64,000 bases of DNA from positions 40,393,798-40,457,797 of the forward strand of contig OY747705.1 in the NCBI GenBank assembly GCA_963556495.2, given 5' to 3'. Origin of the DNA: Valencia hispanica. Its lineage: Eukaryota > Chordata > Actinopteri > Cyprinodontiformes > Valenciidae. This document shows positions 1 to 10,499 of this stretch, one piece after another. Position 1 is the first letter of the stretch, and every line of letters starts with the position of its first letter. The notes below the pieces were generated by a model, which was given only the letters and a program-made list of their open reading frames with translations, was not told the DNA's origin and made no database searches. Position numbers and translations under genes: made by a program.

Positions 1-1014
1 CTGTCTAATGATTCTACCAATTGGAAGCATATAAATGGTGAAAAGAACTGGTCCAAGCACAGAACCCTGTGGAACTCCACAAGTAACCCTTGAGAGTGAA
101 GATTGATCATTTAGATGAACAAACTGGAATCTGTCAGACAAATATGATTTAAACCAGCCTAGTGCTGTTCCTTTGTTCCCTGCAACATGTTCAAGCCTTT
201 CTAAGAGAATATTATGATTGACTGTGTCAAAAGCAGCACTGAGATCTAACAAAACCAGAACAGACACCAGTCTATTTTCTGAGGCCATGAGAATATCATT
301 AGTAACCTTCACCAGTGCTGTTTCAGTGCTATGATGAGCTCTAAAACCTGACTGAAACTCTTCAAACAGCTCTTTACTGTTTAGATGCTCACAGACTTGA
401 TTAGCAACAATTTTCTCAAGGATTTCGGATAAGAAAGGAAGGTTAGATATAGGTCTGTAATTCACCAAGTCATCTTGATCAAGGGAAGGTTTCTTGAGTA
501 AAGGTTTAATTACAGCTATTTTAAATTCTTGTGGTACGTATCCGTTTACTAAGGATAGATTCATCATATCCAAAATGGGGCCAGGAACCAAATGGAACAC
601 TTCTTTACATAATTTGGTTGGGATTGCGTCCAACATACAAGTTGAAGGTTTAGATGAGGCTAATATTTTAGATAATTCCAAAAGCTCGACTGAATCAAAA
701 CAGCCTAAGCACAAATGAGGTTCTACAGTTCTTTCCGATGCTGCCTCATTTACTGAGGAAGAAGTAATCATGTTTGGGAGGATGCCAATGATTTTACTTC
801 TAATAGAATTAATTTTGTCTATGAAGAATCCCATAAAATCATCACTGCTAAGAGCTGGGGGAATAGTTGGCTCAGCAGAGCTATGACTCTGTGTAAGTTT
901 GGCAACTGTACTAAAAAGAAACCTAGGATTGTTTTTATTCACCTCTATTAATGATGAAAAATATGCTGTTCTAGTTTGTCGAAGGGTCTTTTTATACAGC
1001 AGTAGACTGTTATT
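1..1014 (-). pseudogene. LINE ORF2, reverse transcriptase part (runs off left edge)
   Basis: Translating the minus strand from 1014 down to 1 gives one frame with no stop. It reads through the linker after the endonuclease and into RT: NYRPISN, then QSGFR, then the first catalytic aspartate box LLDLSAAFDTVNH, then GVPQGSVLGP. These are RT motifs 1 to 4 of L2/CR1-type LINEs. The YxDD box would lie outside the window. A single in-frame TGA at 1015-1017 separates it from the endonuclease part, so the original ORF2 was continuous here. RT copies LINE RNA at a nicked genomic target. In this copy the protein cannot be made whole because of upstream breaks. Confidence 0.88.
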
Positions 1015-2135
1015 TCAGGTTAAATAGGAATCCTCTAGATGTGTAGAGCGCCATTTTCTCTCCAACTTCCTAGTATTCTGCTTTAAAGTATGCAACTCTG
1101 CGTTAAACCAAGTAGTCAGCCTCCTATGGCTAGCCACTTTCTTTTTTAAGGGGGCTACACTATCTAATGCCAAATGCAATGAGGATGTAACGCTGTGAAC
1201 CAGACCATCAATTTCTGAAGGGTTAGAGATAGAATTGCTGCCATCCACTGTGTTACCCTGAGACACTGAGGAAAGTAAGAATGGAACAGATTCTTTAAAA
1301 ATTGTTACAGCATTGTCTGATAAAGCTCTACTATAATGAAATTTTCTTTCAGATTTAAAATGGTCTGTTAAAGTAAATTCAAAAGTTATCAAGAAGTGGT
1401 CAGACAGGACCAGGTTATGTGGGTGGACTGTTATTTCCTCACACTCAATACCGTATGTCAGTACAAGGTCCAAAGTGTGTTTTTTCCCGAGTGGGTCGAT
1501 CCCTGTACTTTTTGAGTAAAGCCAGTTGAGTCTAAAATAGCATTAAAGGCTGCATTTAGGCACTTTCAGTGTCCACATGAACATTGAAGTCCCCCACTAT
1601 AATGACCCTATCAGTATTTAATACTAAATCAAATAAGAAATGTGAGATCTGATCCAAGAATTGAGAGTAAGGGCCTGGTGGACGATACAAAACCACAAAC
1701 AAAAATGGTCTTAATGTTTTGCAACTTGGATGAGGAAAATTAAGGGTTAGATGTTCAAAAGAAATGTAGCTATCAATTGGTCTGTGACTAATTAGTAAAT
1801 CAGAACGAAAAATGGTTGCAACTCCTCCTCTTCGCCCAGTATTTCTAGGAATGTGAAAATTTTAAATGACTGGAAGGAGTTGACTCATTTATACTGACAT
1901 AATCCTCCTGCTGCAACCAGGTTTCTGTGAGACAAAGCAAATCAATGTGATTATCACAAATCAAGTCATGTACTAACAAAGTCTTTGAGGAGAGTGATGT
2001 TATGTTTAATAAACCACATTTAATAGATTTATTTTTCTGTTCAGTCAAAGTCGTATTTATCTTTATGAGATTTCCATAATTTGCTTTTGTTGGCTTAACT
2101 TTTAATCCATTTAATTTTGGCCGTGTGCAAGACAC
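1015..2135 (-). pseudogene. LINE ORF2, endonuclease part, broken
   Basis: Two open pieces on the minus strand match the start and end of an APE-type endonuclease. The N-terminal piece (2135-1845) has the [10 protein letters not shown] start and LCLTETWL, which carries the catalytic glutamate. The C-terminal piece (1473-1015) has an LVLSDHFLI motif, the SDH box, followed by the linker to RT. Between 1845 and 1474 the frame is broken, although residues such as GDFNVHVD can still be read in another frame. This enzyme nicks target DNA to prime reverse transcription. The frameshifts show that this copy is inactive. Confidence 0.85.
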
Positions 2136-2228
2136 TGTTTCTATAGGGTAATGGGTGGGTAGCAGTACAGAAGCAGCAGAGAGGTGGGTTAAACAACGAC
2201 TCTGCTTCCTGATCTGGACCCTGAGTTG

Positions 2229-3112
2229 TTAGTGTTTTAGAGGACTAATATATTCTGCCATATTCCTAGAAAGAAGAGCTGCTCCATCCAAAGTGGGATG
2301 GATGCCGTCTCTCCGGATCAGACCAGGTTTTCCCCAAAATGTTCGCCAGTTATCAATGTAGCCCACATCGTTTGCAGGACACCACCTAGACAACCATTGA
2401 TGGAATGACAGCATGCTGCTAAACATGTCGTCAGTGGTCCAATCAGGCAGGGGACCAGAAAGGATTACCGAGTCGGACATTGTTTTGGCAAACTTACACA
2501 CCGAAGCAACACTAATTTTAGTGACCTCCGATTGGCGTAACCGGGTGTCATTGCCGCCAGCGTGAATAACAATCTTCTGTATTTACGCTTATCTTTAGCC
2601 AGCAGTTTCAGGTAGGATTTGATGTCGCCCGTTCTGGCCCCTGGCAAGCATTTGACTATGGTCAATGGTGTCTCTAATGCCACATTTCTGACTATGGAGC
2701 TGCCATTTACCAGGGTCGGCTTCTCAGCGGGTGTGTCGCTGAGCGGGGAAAATCTGTTAGAAACGCGGACCGGTTGGTGGTGGCCCGTGGGCTGGGTCCT
2801 AGAACTATGCTTCCTACGTACAGTCACCCAGCCGGCCTGAGGTCCCGGCTGCGCGGGCTCTACTGGAGGACGGCTAGAGGGTTCTATCCTTGTTGGCTCC
2901 GCGCTGGCTAATGGGCTTTGGCTATCTGCTGGTTTTTCAACAGCGCGGAGCCGTGCTTCTAATTCTGATACCCTCGCCTCCAAAGCTACAAAAATATTAC
3001 ATTTATTACAGTTACCATTATCACTAAAGGAGGCAGGGAAGTAACTAAACATCTGACAGAGAGAGCAAGAGAGAAGAGAAGAGTTAGAGACAGTAGAGAG
3101 AAGAGTAGCCAT
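2229..3112 (-). pseudogene. LINE ORF1 with coiled coil and SGNH/GDSL esterase domain, one frameshift
   Basis: The N-terminal part (3112-2465, 215 codons) has a cysteine-containing start, a short coiled coil ([17 protein letters not shown]), a proline-rich linker and then an esterase block beginning NGSSIVRNV. The frame is lost near 2580, just before the glycine/asparagine block. It resumes in the overlapping frame 2501-2229 with the final esterase block DGIHPTLDG, which carries the Asp-x-x-His pair. Esterase domains in ORF1 are known for some L2/CR1 LINEs and are thought to act in membrane or RNP handling. The frameshift makes this copy non-functional. Confidence 0.85.
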
Positions 3113-3365
3113 AGCCGCAATGAAGCTAAGCTAACTGAGCTAGCGAGACCTTACCACCCCAAGAAAAACTGTGTGAAACACTAGGAGTTCCCAAAATGTA
3201 AAGTATACCACCACAAAACGTGTGTTTTAGTGTGCTTGTGTGTTAAAATATCTTAGAGAGGCCTCAGCACAAAGAAAACAAGATCAATTCAAGAGAGTCT
3301 GAACACCAAAGTTGACCAAACAGCTCCACGGAGCGCGACAACAGGAAATGACGCAATACGGCTTA

Positions 3366-4400
3366 CCCTGTCACAGAGTCATGTATCAGATAGAGGTTTG
3401 GGGGATTCCTAAAGGGATTTCCTAATTCCTAAACGTTAATATATTTTTAAAAAGTTAATAATTGGTTACACAAACTTTATTACATTAATTTGAACACCCT
3501 ATACAACAATATACACACATACACCCTATACACACACCGTACCAAAAAAAACAGCCTACTTGCATCAACTGCTTTATATAAACAGCCTACTTGCTGCAAA
3601 GTCTGCAACTTTTGTTAGGGCACCCTATTTTGCGGGGCTTGCTAAAAGAAAGATTCTAAAGGGTTGAAGCCTGAAAATATTGTAAACAAATTAATAACAT
3701 AACTAATTACACTGGTCGGACTGTTAAGCTCTGTTTAAGACTGATACCTCATCCTCAACACGTCCCTTTTTCAGTCACGGAAAATACTTCTCAATACTCA
3801 TCTGGATTGAAGCAGCAAACATTCAGTGTAAGAGTAACGAAACGACATAACATTATTTATAATACGTGTATTTGATTCAAAGCTGCTACATTTAGTGTTT
3901 TGACCTCGACAACCCAACTAGGCTAGCCTACATTTTACCGCAAACTTGCGACTATAGTTAACTTTCTAAAGAAGACTCAATCGCTTGTTTGCTATGGGTC
4001 GGGACCTACAGTAACATCAACACATTGAAACTATTGTATTCAGAATATAAAATATTTTATAGCACTTTTTAATCTGTGATTGTGTGTTAAAAGTGTTCAC
4101 GAGATACCAACCTTTCGCCAGCCGTCTTCTCTGCACCAAATAGGCCACGTCTTCCACAGGGGATCCAGACAGACGTGGTGTGCACGGAGGGGAGGGGCTG
4201 TGTGTGTATGTTTGTGTGACAGAGAGACGAAGAGAGAGCAGGGAAAAGAAATGCAGCTGAACGAATACGCTGCGTATTTTAAATAGCATAAAAAAGAAAA
4301 AAGAAACGCAATATGTGACGGTTTCTGTTGAATTTGTTTTTTGGGGGGTCGGTGTTGAATCTGTGGCGGTCGGAGTTTAATCTGTGGTGCCCCGCCACAG
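3366..4400. other. No gene recognised; AT-rich spacer
   Basis: Lies between the LINE 5' end and a dispersed repeat at 4413. It contains short AC-rich runs (about 3495-3535) and short overlapping open frames near 4017-4453 on both strands with no recognisable domain. I see no splice-flanked exon I would defend. Confidence 0.5.
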
Positions 4401-4412
4401 ATTCGTCTGTGT

Positions 4413-4502
4413 GGGAAAAACTGGGGGCGCAACGTAGTTTGTCCGAGTGGCATTGCCGTAATGTAACATTATCGGCAAGCGCAGGGCCCCCCGACCAGAT
4501 CT
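4413..4502 (+). repeat. Dispersed repeat copy 1 (second copy at 36863-36957)
   Basis: About 90 bp beginning GGGGGCGCAACGTAGTTTG and ending CAGGGCCCCCCGACCAGATC. It matches 36863-36957 at roughly 80 % by eye, in the same orientation. Similarity fades quickly on both sides. The family is unknown to me. The conserved core has G-rich and C-rich ends that could pair. Confidence 0.7.
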
Positions 4503-4619
4503 GGAATCTATACCGGATTGTGGGTCCCCTACTGTCAAAAAAAAATAGTCAATGGAGCGATAAAAGTTATCTTCAGATCCCATTTGAAATGTTCCGTGGA
4601 CTTAACATATGATGTCCGA

Positions 4620-6760
4620 AAATGTTAAACATTTTTTAATGCGTCGAAACAGCTAATTTTCAATAGGTGGCTAATGTTACCTTAGGTTTTGTGTGAAGAC
4701 ATGTAGTGGACTACAACTGAACAAGAAAAAGAAAAATGGCCGTGAGTTTAGTGAGCTGTGCATCCTTCACATCCTTCTTCCAGGTTGTAGGCAGGAGCAT
4801 TAAACATGGAGAAAGCCACTATAAATCTGGCCATGTGGAAAGTGACAGTTATGCTTGAGGAGAAATAGTTGGTCGAGTGAGAGCCAGCATGCAAGTCAAG
4901 CTCTACAAGGTCTCGGTGAGTGTTTCAAGTGCTAGCTAGTGCTAGCTAACCTGACGTGATATATGCGACTTCTGATTTGTAGTCATTTTAATTATACATT
5001 GTTACAAGCAAATAAATCACATGACAGACATACTCAAAATGCACATCATTGGTTATCATTTAAATTGAGCTACAGCATTTGTGTGATTCGGTGCTTGTGT
5101 GATTCTGCTGACATTGTCAGACGTGTGACTCTCAGCTGTATAGCTTAAATAAAATATCTGGAGCTTTGTCTTTGTATCTCTTTGTTAATATAGAAAACTC
5201 TATCACAAGCCACAGCAAATTTTAAAAATAAAACTTTTTTTAGAAAGCGAGTTTAGATGACTAAAATGAGAAGATACAAATTTTTGCATGACTGGTGACT
5301 GTGCTGACTGTTTTAGTATACTTTTTATGGATTGCCTTCTATCTACTCTATCAACTAGTTGCTAAATTTATTTTTGTCTGTTTCACTTTAGGTTTTAACC
5401 CAAAGGACACATTTGGGGAAAAATGGGGTAAAACAAACATTTATTTTATTTTATTTTTATGGTAAAACCTCTGCTTATAATTTTTAGCTCAGGTAAACAG
5501 CTGAAAGTTGGTTCATAATTAAACTGAAAAAATGTCAGTGCTTAAGTAAACATAGAAGACAAATTGCAGTTAACCGTTATTATTGCTGGACATATGTAAT
5601 TGTACAATTACACCATTGCATAATACTAAAACAATGGTTGACCTAAAGGTTTACTGATACCTGAGTCATGTTTGATTGAAGTTACCACTTGCTTTCATAA
5701 TCATGTGATTTAATATTTAAATATTTAATTTTTTTTTTTACCCAGGTATGTAAAGAAATGTAAAAACAAACAAACAAAATCTGGATCTTATGCAACTTGT
5801 CTTTATTTTATTATGATGAAGTAGCACAAACAGAGCACATATAGTTTGAGTCACCCAAAGTGTAACCATGCTAATAGCTGCGATATGTCCAAGCAGAACT
5901 CTACCAATCAAAGTGTTGGGATTTGTGCAAGGACAGCCAAACATTTGTGAAGTGGTCGGGTTGGGTCTCTGTGGGACTGTATCTGGCAATGTGCATGAGA
6001 GAGCCTCAGGTTGCTCATCTGTCTGATAATCCTCTGGGGCAAAGAAGAACAGCCTGCTGCAGGCCCGAGCCAGATGCTCACAGATTGTTAAATAATAACC
6101 ACTGGAGTGTGTAGTCTTTCAGCAACATTATGATCCACATATACTCCCTGAAGGCTTTGCAGACAGTGGTGACCTGAGCCTAAAACATCTAAAAACAATT
6201 TTCTTCTGTCACTGATTAATTTTAATTGATTCATCTGTTTGCCTTGATTTTTTTTTCTTTTTTTGCAGCTGGAGTTTGCCTGTGCCTTGTTTAAATTAAA
6301 TGTTTATCTTCATTAGAATAAATGACTATCCTATTGTTATTTTTCACATATTAGTTTCATTCTATAGAATCAAATCACCAAATTACCTGAATAAATGAAT
6401 TGACTGTGGCTACCCATATATTTGTTTAACTTTACTAGCTACACCGCCAGACCTATAGAATTAAGAACATACTTAAATACAACCTGTCACTTTAAGTGAC
6501 TAAATGAAAAAAAAACACTCAATCAAAAGAAATTCAGTAATAGGTAAGAAACAAAGTCAATAACACATCTTACTTTGAAAAAGGTTACAGCACCATTTTT
6601 AGGCTTTGTGACTCAAGCAAACCATTGTGAGAGCTTCTATCTAAAATGGAGAAAACATGGAACAGTGCTGAGCTTTTCCAGCAGTAGTCGTTCTACCAAA
6701 TTCTAAAATACAGGAGCTCACAAAAACCCTAGAATAATATCTAAAGTAACGGTGTAAAAT
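4620..6760. other. No gene recognised; spacer
   Basis: AT-rich DNA with only short chance frames. The one suggestive site is near 4889-4916, where an ATG is followed by nine codons and a good-looking donor (CTCG then GTGAGTG), but nothing identifies a product. Poly-T runs occur near 5733 and 6248. Confidence 0.4.
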
Positions 6761-6767
6761 TATTGCA

Positions 6768-7010
6768 TTAACATTTATAAACTAATAAAAGAACCTTAAA
6801 ATCGATCCTGAAACGCACAGGGAGCCAATGCAACGCTTTTAAAACTGTTGTAATGTTTTCCCATCTCCTGGTCCTTGTCAGCACACGTGCAGCTGAGTTG
6901 TGGAGTAGTTGTAGACTTGAAATGATCTTTTTGGGAAGACTAGATTGCAGCGCATTACAATAATCTAATCTACCAAAAATAAAATGACATGTCAAGGATT
7001 ATTCTATCTG
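6768..7010 (-). pseudogene. LINE RT C-terminal fragment (L2-type)
   Basis: A 75-codon minus-strand frame reads [17 protein letters not shown], then [15 protein letters not shown], then [15 protein letters not shown]. This is the thumb/C-terminal region that follows the RT catalytic core in L2-type LINEs. Both ends are cut off abruptly, so it is a small isolated relic. Confidence 0.85.
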
Positions 7011-7998
7011 TGGTACCCAACAACTGCTATTCCTTGTTTTAAATGCTTCCCATTCTGATTGGCTGATTGCTGGATTCTCATTATCACTCTGGAATCTGGA
7101 TTGATGTCCTGTTCAAGTACATCTACATGCAATCCCTGTATCTCCACTGTATTCGAATCTGCGTTCCAGGCCATTTATCTTGTATTCTGATGTCAAACAG
7201 GAAGAAATTGTATACTTAGTTTATTTTTATCTGTAACTTTAAGTTTTAAGGGCTTCTTTGAAGCATTAAGTTATTAGTTTCATTATATTTTTAATGGAAA
7301 TGCAGCTCTCAAAAGCTTAAGGCTGCACAGCATTCACAAGATGGTAGATCTGCTATCCAAATATGTGATATTTTGTAGCTTTCCTATCATCTTATTTGAA
7401 TTTTATATTTATTTAACAAATACCAGCAGCACATTAATTTCCCTCACAGTATCAACTTTATCTGTTTAAAACAGTTACTGTTTCTGCACTGTTACATCCA
7501 TCTTCCAATCATTGGAATCATTGTTAAGATCTGTCTAGCACCAAAGTGCCTCTTAGGATTTGAAGTGATAGACTTTATCATCACTCACATCTAATTTGCA
7601 TTTTCTTTCCTTTTTGTTGTCTGCACAAAGACTGTCCACTTACTGGCAGAAAAATTATACTAAGACAACTGTTGAATTGGTCATCATCCAACTGATAGAA
7701 GATAGACTATTTACCAAGTAGGAGAGAAACAAATGACAATGGTTTTCTGTTTCACGAAGCAAATGTGAAACAAAGCAAACATCAATTTGCAAGTATCCGA
7801 TTTCTCAAGAGATATGGGCTTTTTAACAGATTACTGCAAAACTATTTTATCATCATTACTTAATTCCTCATCCTTCATAACTCTACTTCCTAAAAAAGTT
7901 CCATGATGTTGAATTGTTAATAAATGCAGAGTAAATGAAACTTTAATGTGAAATTACACCGTGCAGTCTGTGTGAATTAATAATATTTTATGAGTGAT
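7011..7998. other. No gene recognised; spacer
   Basis: AT-rich sequence without an open frame of note or a clear repeat signature. Confidence 0.4.
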
Positions 7999-8740
7999 GC
8001 AGTGCCTTGCAAATGTATTCATATCCTCCAAAGGCTTTCCACTTTGGTCATGTTACGGCCATGAACTAAATAATATTTTAATTTCATTCTAGCTCTTAAT
8101 CCAACACTGCAGCACATAACTGTGAAATGAAAGGAAAATTATACCGGGTTTTACATTGTTCTTCCAAATAGTACTGTAAGAAAATATGTGGCATGTTTTT
8201 GTATACAGCCCTTCTAAGTCTTTGTAGATACACCTTGAGCTGCAATTACAGTTATCGTTTGGAATATATATCTAACCAATTTCTACAAAAATGAGACTAA
8301 AATGTTTGCTCTTTTTTTTTTTATTACAAAGATAAGCCATACTGGATAGACATGATCTGTGAGCAGCGATTTATCACAAATTCTTAACTGAATTCAGTTC
8401 TGGACTTTTCTCTGGCCAGTGTAACACTTGAAATACCATGAAGCATTGTCATGCTGGAAGATGAACCTCTGCCTCGGTTCAAAGTGTTTTAGAGTCTCTA
8501 ACAGGATTCTTCCAGGATTGCTTATTTTTATCTTCTTCCATCTTCCCATCTAGTTTGAACAGTTTTTATGTTCAGGTAAATAATACATATCTGCAGAGCT
8601 TAATTCCACCCCCATTATGTTTCAGCACTAGAATGGTGTGTTCAGGGTGATGTACAGGGTCAGTCTGTCTCTGCACGTAGTGTTTTGCATGTAATCAAAA
8701 AGTTTAGTTTTGCTCTGAACACCATCTTTACTGTGTCCAC
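7999..8740 (-). mobile_element. Decayed Tc1/mariner element
   Basis: Starts with CAGTGCCTTGCAAATGTATT, close to the terminal repeat of a common fish Tc1 family. The same terminus appears at 12616. The interior near 8390-8710 corresponds, on the minus strand, to the central part of a Tc1 transposase gene, but no frame stays open. It is an old copy, cut near 8740. Confidence 0.7.
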
Positions 8741-8847
8741 AACGTTGGACAATGTTGACAATGAAAGTGTTTATGAATGGAGCTTACCTTTCAAAAACTT
8801 TGACCTGAACAATGACAGTTTTTATTTTGGCAAAATGACCTTAAAGG

Positions 8848-9105
8848 TGGTAGGGGTTTGTCTCATAACCAGTGGGTTGCCAGTTCGAACCCTCCCTCCA
8901 TCCGTCTTGGCCGTTGTGTCCTTGGGCAAGACCCATCATCCGCCTTGCCTCCTGGTGGTGGTCAGAGGGCCCGGTGGCGCCAGTGTTCGACAGCCTCGCT
9001 TCTGTCAGTGTTCCCCAGGGCAACTGTGGCTACAATAGTGTGTGATACCATCAGCGTGTGAATGTGTGCGTGATTGGGTGAACGACTGAATGTAGTTTAA
9101 AGTAT
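8848..9105 (+). mobile_element. tRNA-derived SINE
   Basis: Contains a B-box-like GGGTTGCCAGTTCGAACCC-type stretch near 8873. The body matches a fish SINE I recognise (TTGTGTCCTTGGGCAAGAC, then GGTGGCGCCAGTGTTCG, then CAGGGCAACTGTGGCTAC). It ends in the GTGTGAATG / TGATTGGGTGAA repeat typical of that family near 9055-9090. Both ends look slightly truncated. Pol III transcription of the parent family is inferred from the tRNA-like head. Confidence 0.8.
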
Positions 9106-9119
9106 ATCAAACCTCTGAA

Positions 9120-9872
9120 AAGTTTAATCATGCATATGTACTCAGTACTTAGTTTGGACCCCTTTGCATCAATTACTGCCTCAATGCAACGTGGCATGGA
9201 TACTATCAGTCTATGGCACTGCTGAGGTGTTATTGAAGACCAGGATGCTTCATTAGCGGCTTTCAGCTCTTCTGCATTGTTCGGTCTTATGTCTCTCATC
9301 TTTCTCTTGGGAATGACCAATAGAGAATCTATGGGGTTCAGGTCAGGCGGGTTTTCTGGCCAATAAAGCACAGTAATCCCATGGTCATTGAACCAGGTTT
9401 TGGTACTTTTAACAGTGTGGGCAGATGCAAAGTCCTGCTGGAAAATGAAGTCAGCCTCTCCATAAAGCTCATCTGCGGAAGGAAGCATGAAGTGATCCAA
9501 AATGTCCTGGTAGATGGCTGCGTTGACTCTAGACTTAGTAAAGAACAGTGGACCTACACCAGCAGATAACATGGCTCCAACATACTTCCCACTGGACTTT
9601 AAGCATCTTGGATTACAGTGTGTGCTTCTCCATTCTTCATCCAGACTCTGGGACCTTGGTTTCCAAATGAGATGCAAAATATGTAGTTCTTCTTTGAAGT
9701 CCATGTCCAGGATACGTCTGTGTGTGGTGGCTCTTGATGTACCAACTCCAGCCTCAGTCATCTCCTTGTGAAGTTCCCCAACACTTTTGAATGACCTTTT
9801 CCTGACAAATCTCTCTAGGCTGTGGTCATCCCTGCTGCTTGTGCATCTTTTTTCCACACTTTTCCCTTCCAA
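9120..9872 (-). pseudogene. Tc1-like transposase, internally deleted
   Basis: A long minus-strand frame (273 codons from 9872 to 9051) is a Tc1 transposase relic. The helix-turn-helix part reads SVGELHKEMTEAGVGTSRAT. A deletion then removes the segment holding the first catalytic aspartate. The later catalytic part remains as FIFQQDFASAHT (second Asp) and PDLNPIDSLL, where the family's third acidic residue (normally Glu after PI) reads Asp. Frame downstream of about 9130 is read-through into flanking DNA. Without the first Asp it cannot transpose. The same family recurs at 23850 and 28685. Confidence 0.88.
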
Positions 9873-9885
9873 ATAACTTTCTATG

Positions 9886-10075
9886 AAAGGGATAGTCCAC
9901 CCTTTAGTGAAATTTAGTATGTTGCTATATTCCCCAGAGTTAGATAAGTGAGAAAAAAGATTTTTGTAACCAGCCCAGTCATTCTCTTAATCTGGCAGCA
10001 GTCCGTTTGCTTTATCTTATCATAAACAATGCAAGTGAATGGTAACAGCTAGCAATTTGTGTGCAAAAGTGACGA
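9886..10075. mobile_element. MITE terminus (TTAA/AAAGGGATAGT type), partial
   Basis: Begins AAAGGGATAGTCCACCCTTT and continues TTGCTATATTCCCCAGAG, then CAATGCAAGTGAATGGTAAC, which I recognise as one end of an abundant fish MITE. The terminal AAAGGGATAGT resembles the element at 50568. The other end is not found; a minisatellite starts directly after it. Confidence 0.6.
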
Positions 10076-10081
10076 AAAGTA

Positions 10082-10460
10082 AAAGTAAAAGTGTTTTGGT
10101 AAACTTGTAAATGTGTTTCGGTAAATTTGTAAAAGTGTTTCGGTAAACTTGTAAATGTGTTTCGGTAAATTTGTAAAAGTGTTTCGGTAAATTTGTAAAA
10201 GTGTTTCGGTAAACTTGTAAAAGTGTTTCGGTTAACTTGTAAAAGTGTTTCGGTTAACTTGTAAAAGTGTTTCGGGAAACTTGTAAAAGTTTTTCGGGAA
10301 ACTTGTAAATGTGTTTTGGTAAATTTGTAAAAGTGTTTCGGGAAACTTGTAAAAGTTTTTCGGGAAACTTGTAAATGTGTTGTGGTAAATTTGTAAAAGT
10401 GTTTCAGTAAACTTGTAAATGTGTTTCGGTAAACTTGTAAATGTGTAATTTTGTTTTGCA
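10082..10460. repeat. 22-bp minisatellite, about 16-17 copies
   Basis: Tandem units of GTGTTTCGGTAAACTTGTAAAW with few substitutions (AAATTT/AAACTT, AAAAG/AAATG, TCGG/TCGGG). Because 22 is not a multiple of three and no frame shows a stop on the minus strand, long repetitive chance frames exist there (162 and 87 codons). I do not regard these as genes. Confidence 0.93.
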
Positions 10461-10499
10461 CTTCCCGGCCACCGTACACAAGCCTTTTCCAGCACAGCA

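Larger units (their letters stand above)
1..3365 (-). mobile_element. L2-type non-LTR retrotransposon (LINE), 3' end outside window
   Basis: Minus-strand LINE entering from the left edge. Reading from high to low coordinates it holds a 5' leader, ORF1 with an esterase domain (about 3112-2229), then ORF2 with an apurinic-type endonuclease (about 2135-1015) and reverse transcriptase (1014-1). The RT fingers and palm are cut by the window edge before the catalytic YADD/FADD box. ORF1 and the endonuclease carry frameshifts and stops, so this copy is dead or nearly so. The L2 assignment rests on RT motif wording and the ORF1 esterase. The outer boundary near 3365 is inferred from loss of recognisable sequence. 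Confidence 0.88.

Noticed and set aside
4889..4916. Possible first exon (ATG, nine codons, GTGAGT donor)
   Set aside because: Too short, with no recognisable product or partner exon.
8873..8893. tRNA gene suggested by a B-box-like TTCGAACCC
   Set aside because: It is the head of a truncated SINE.
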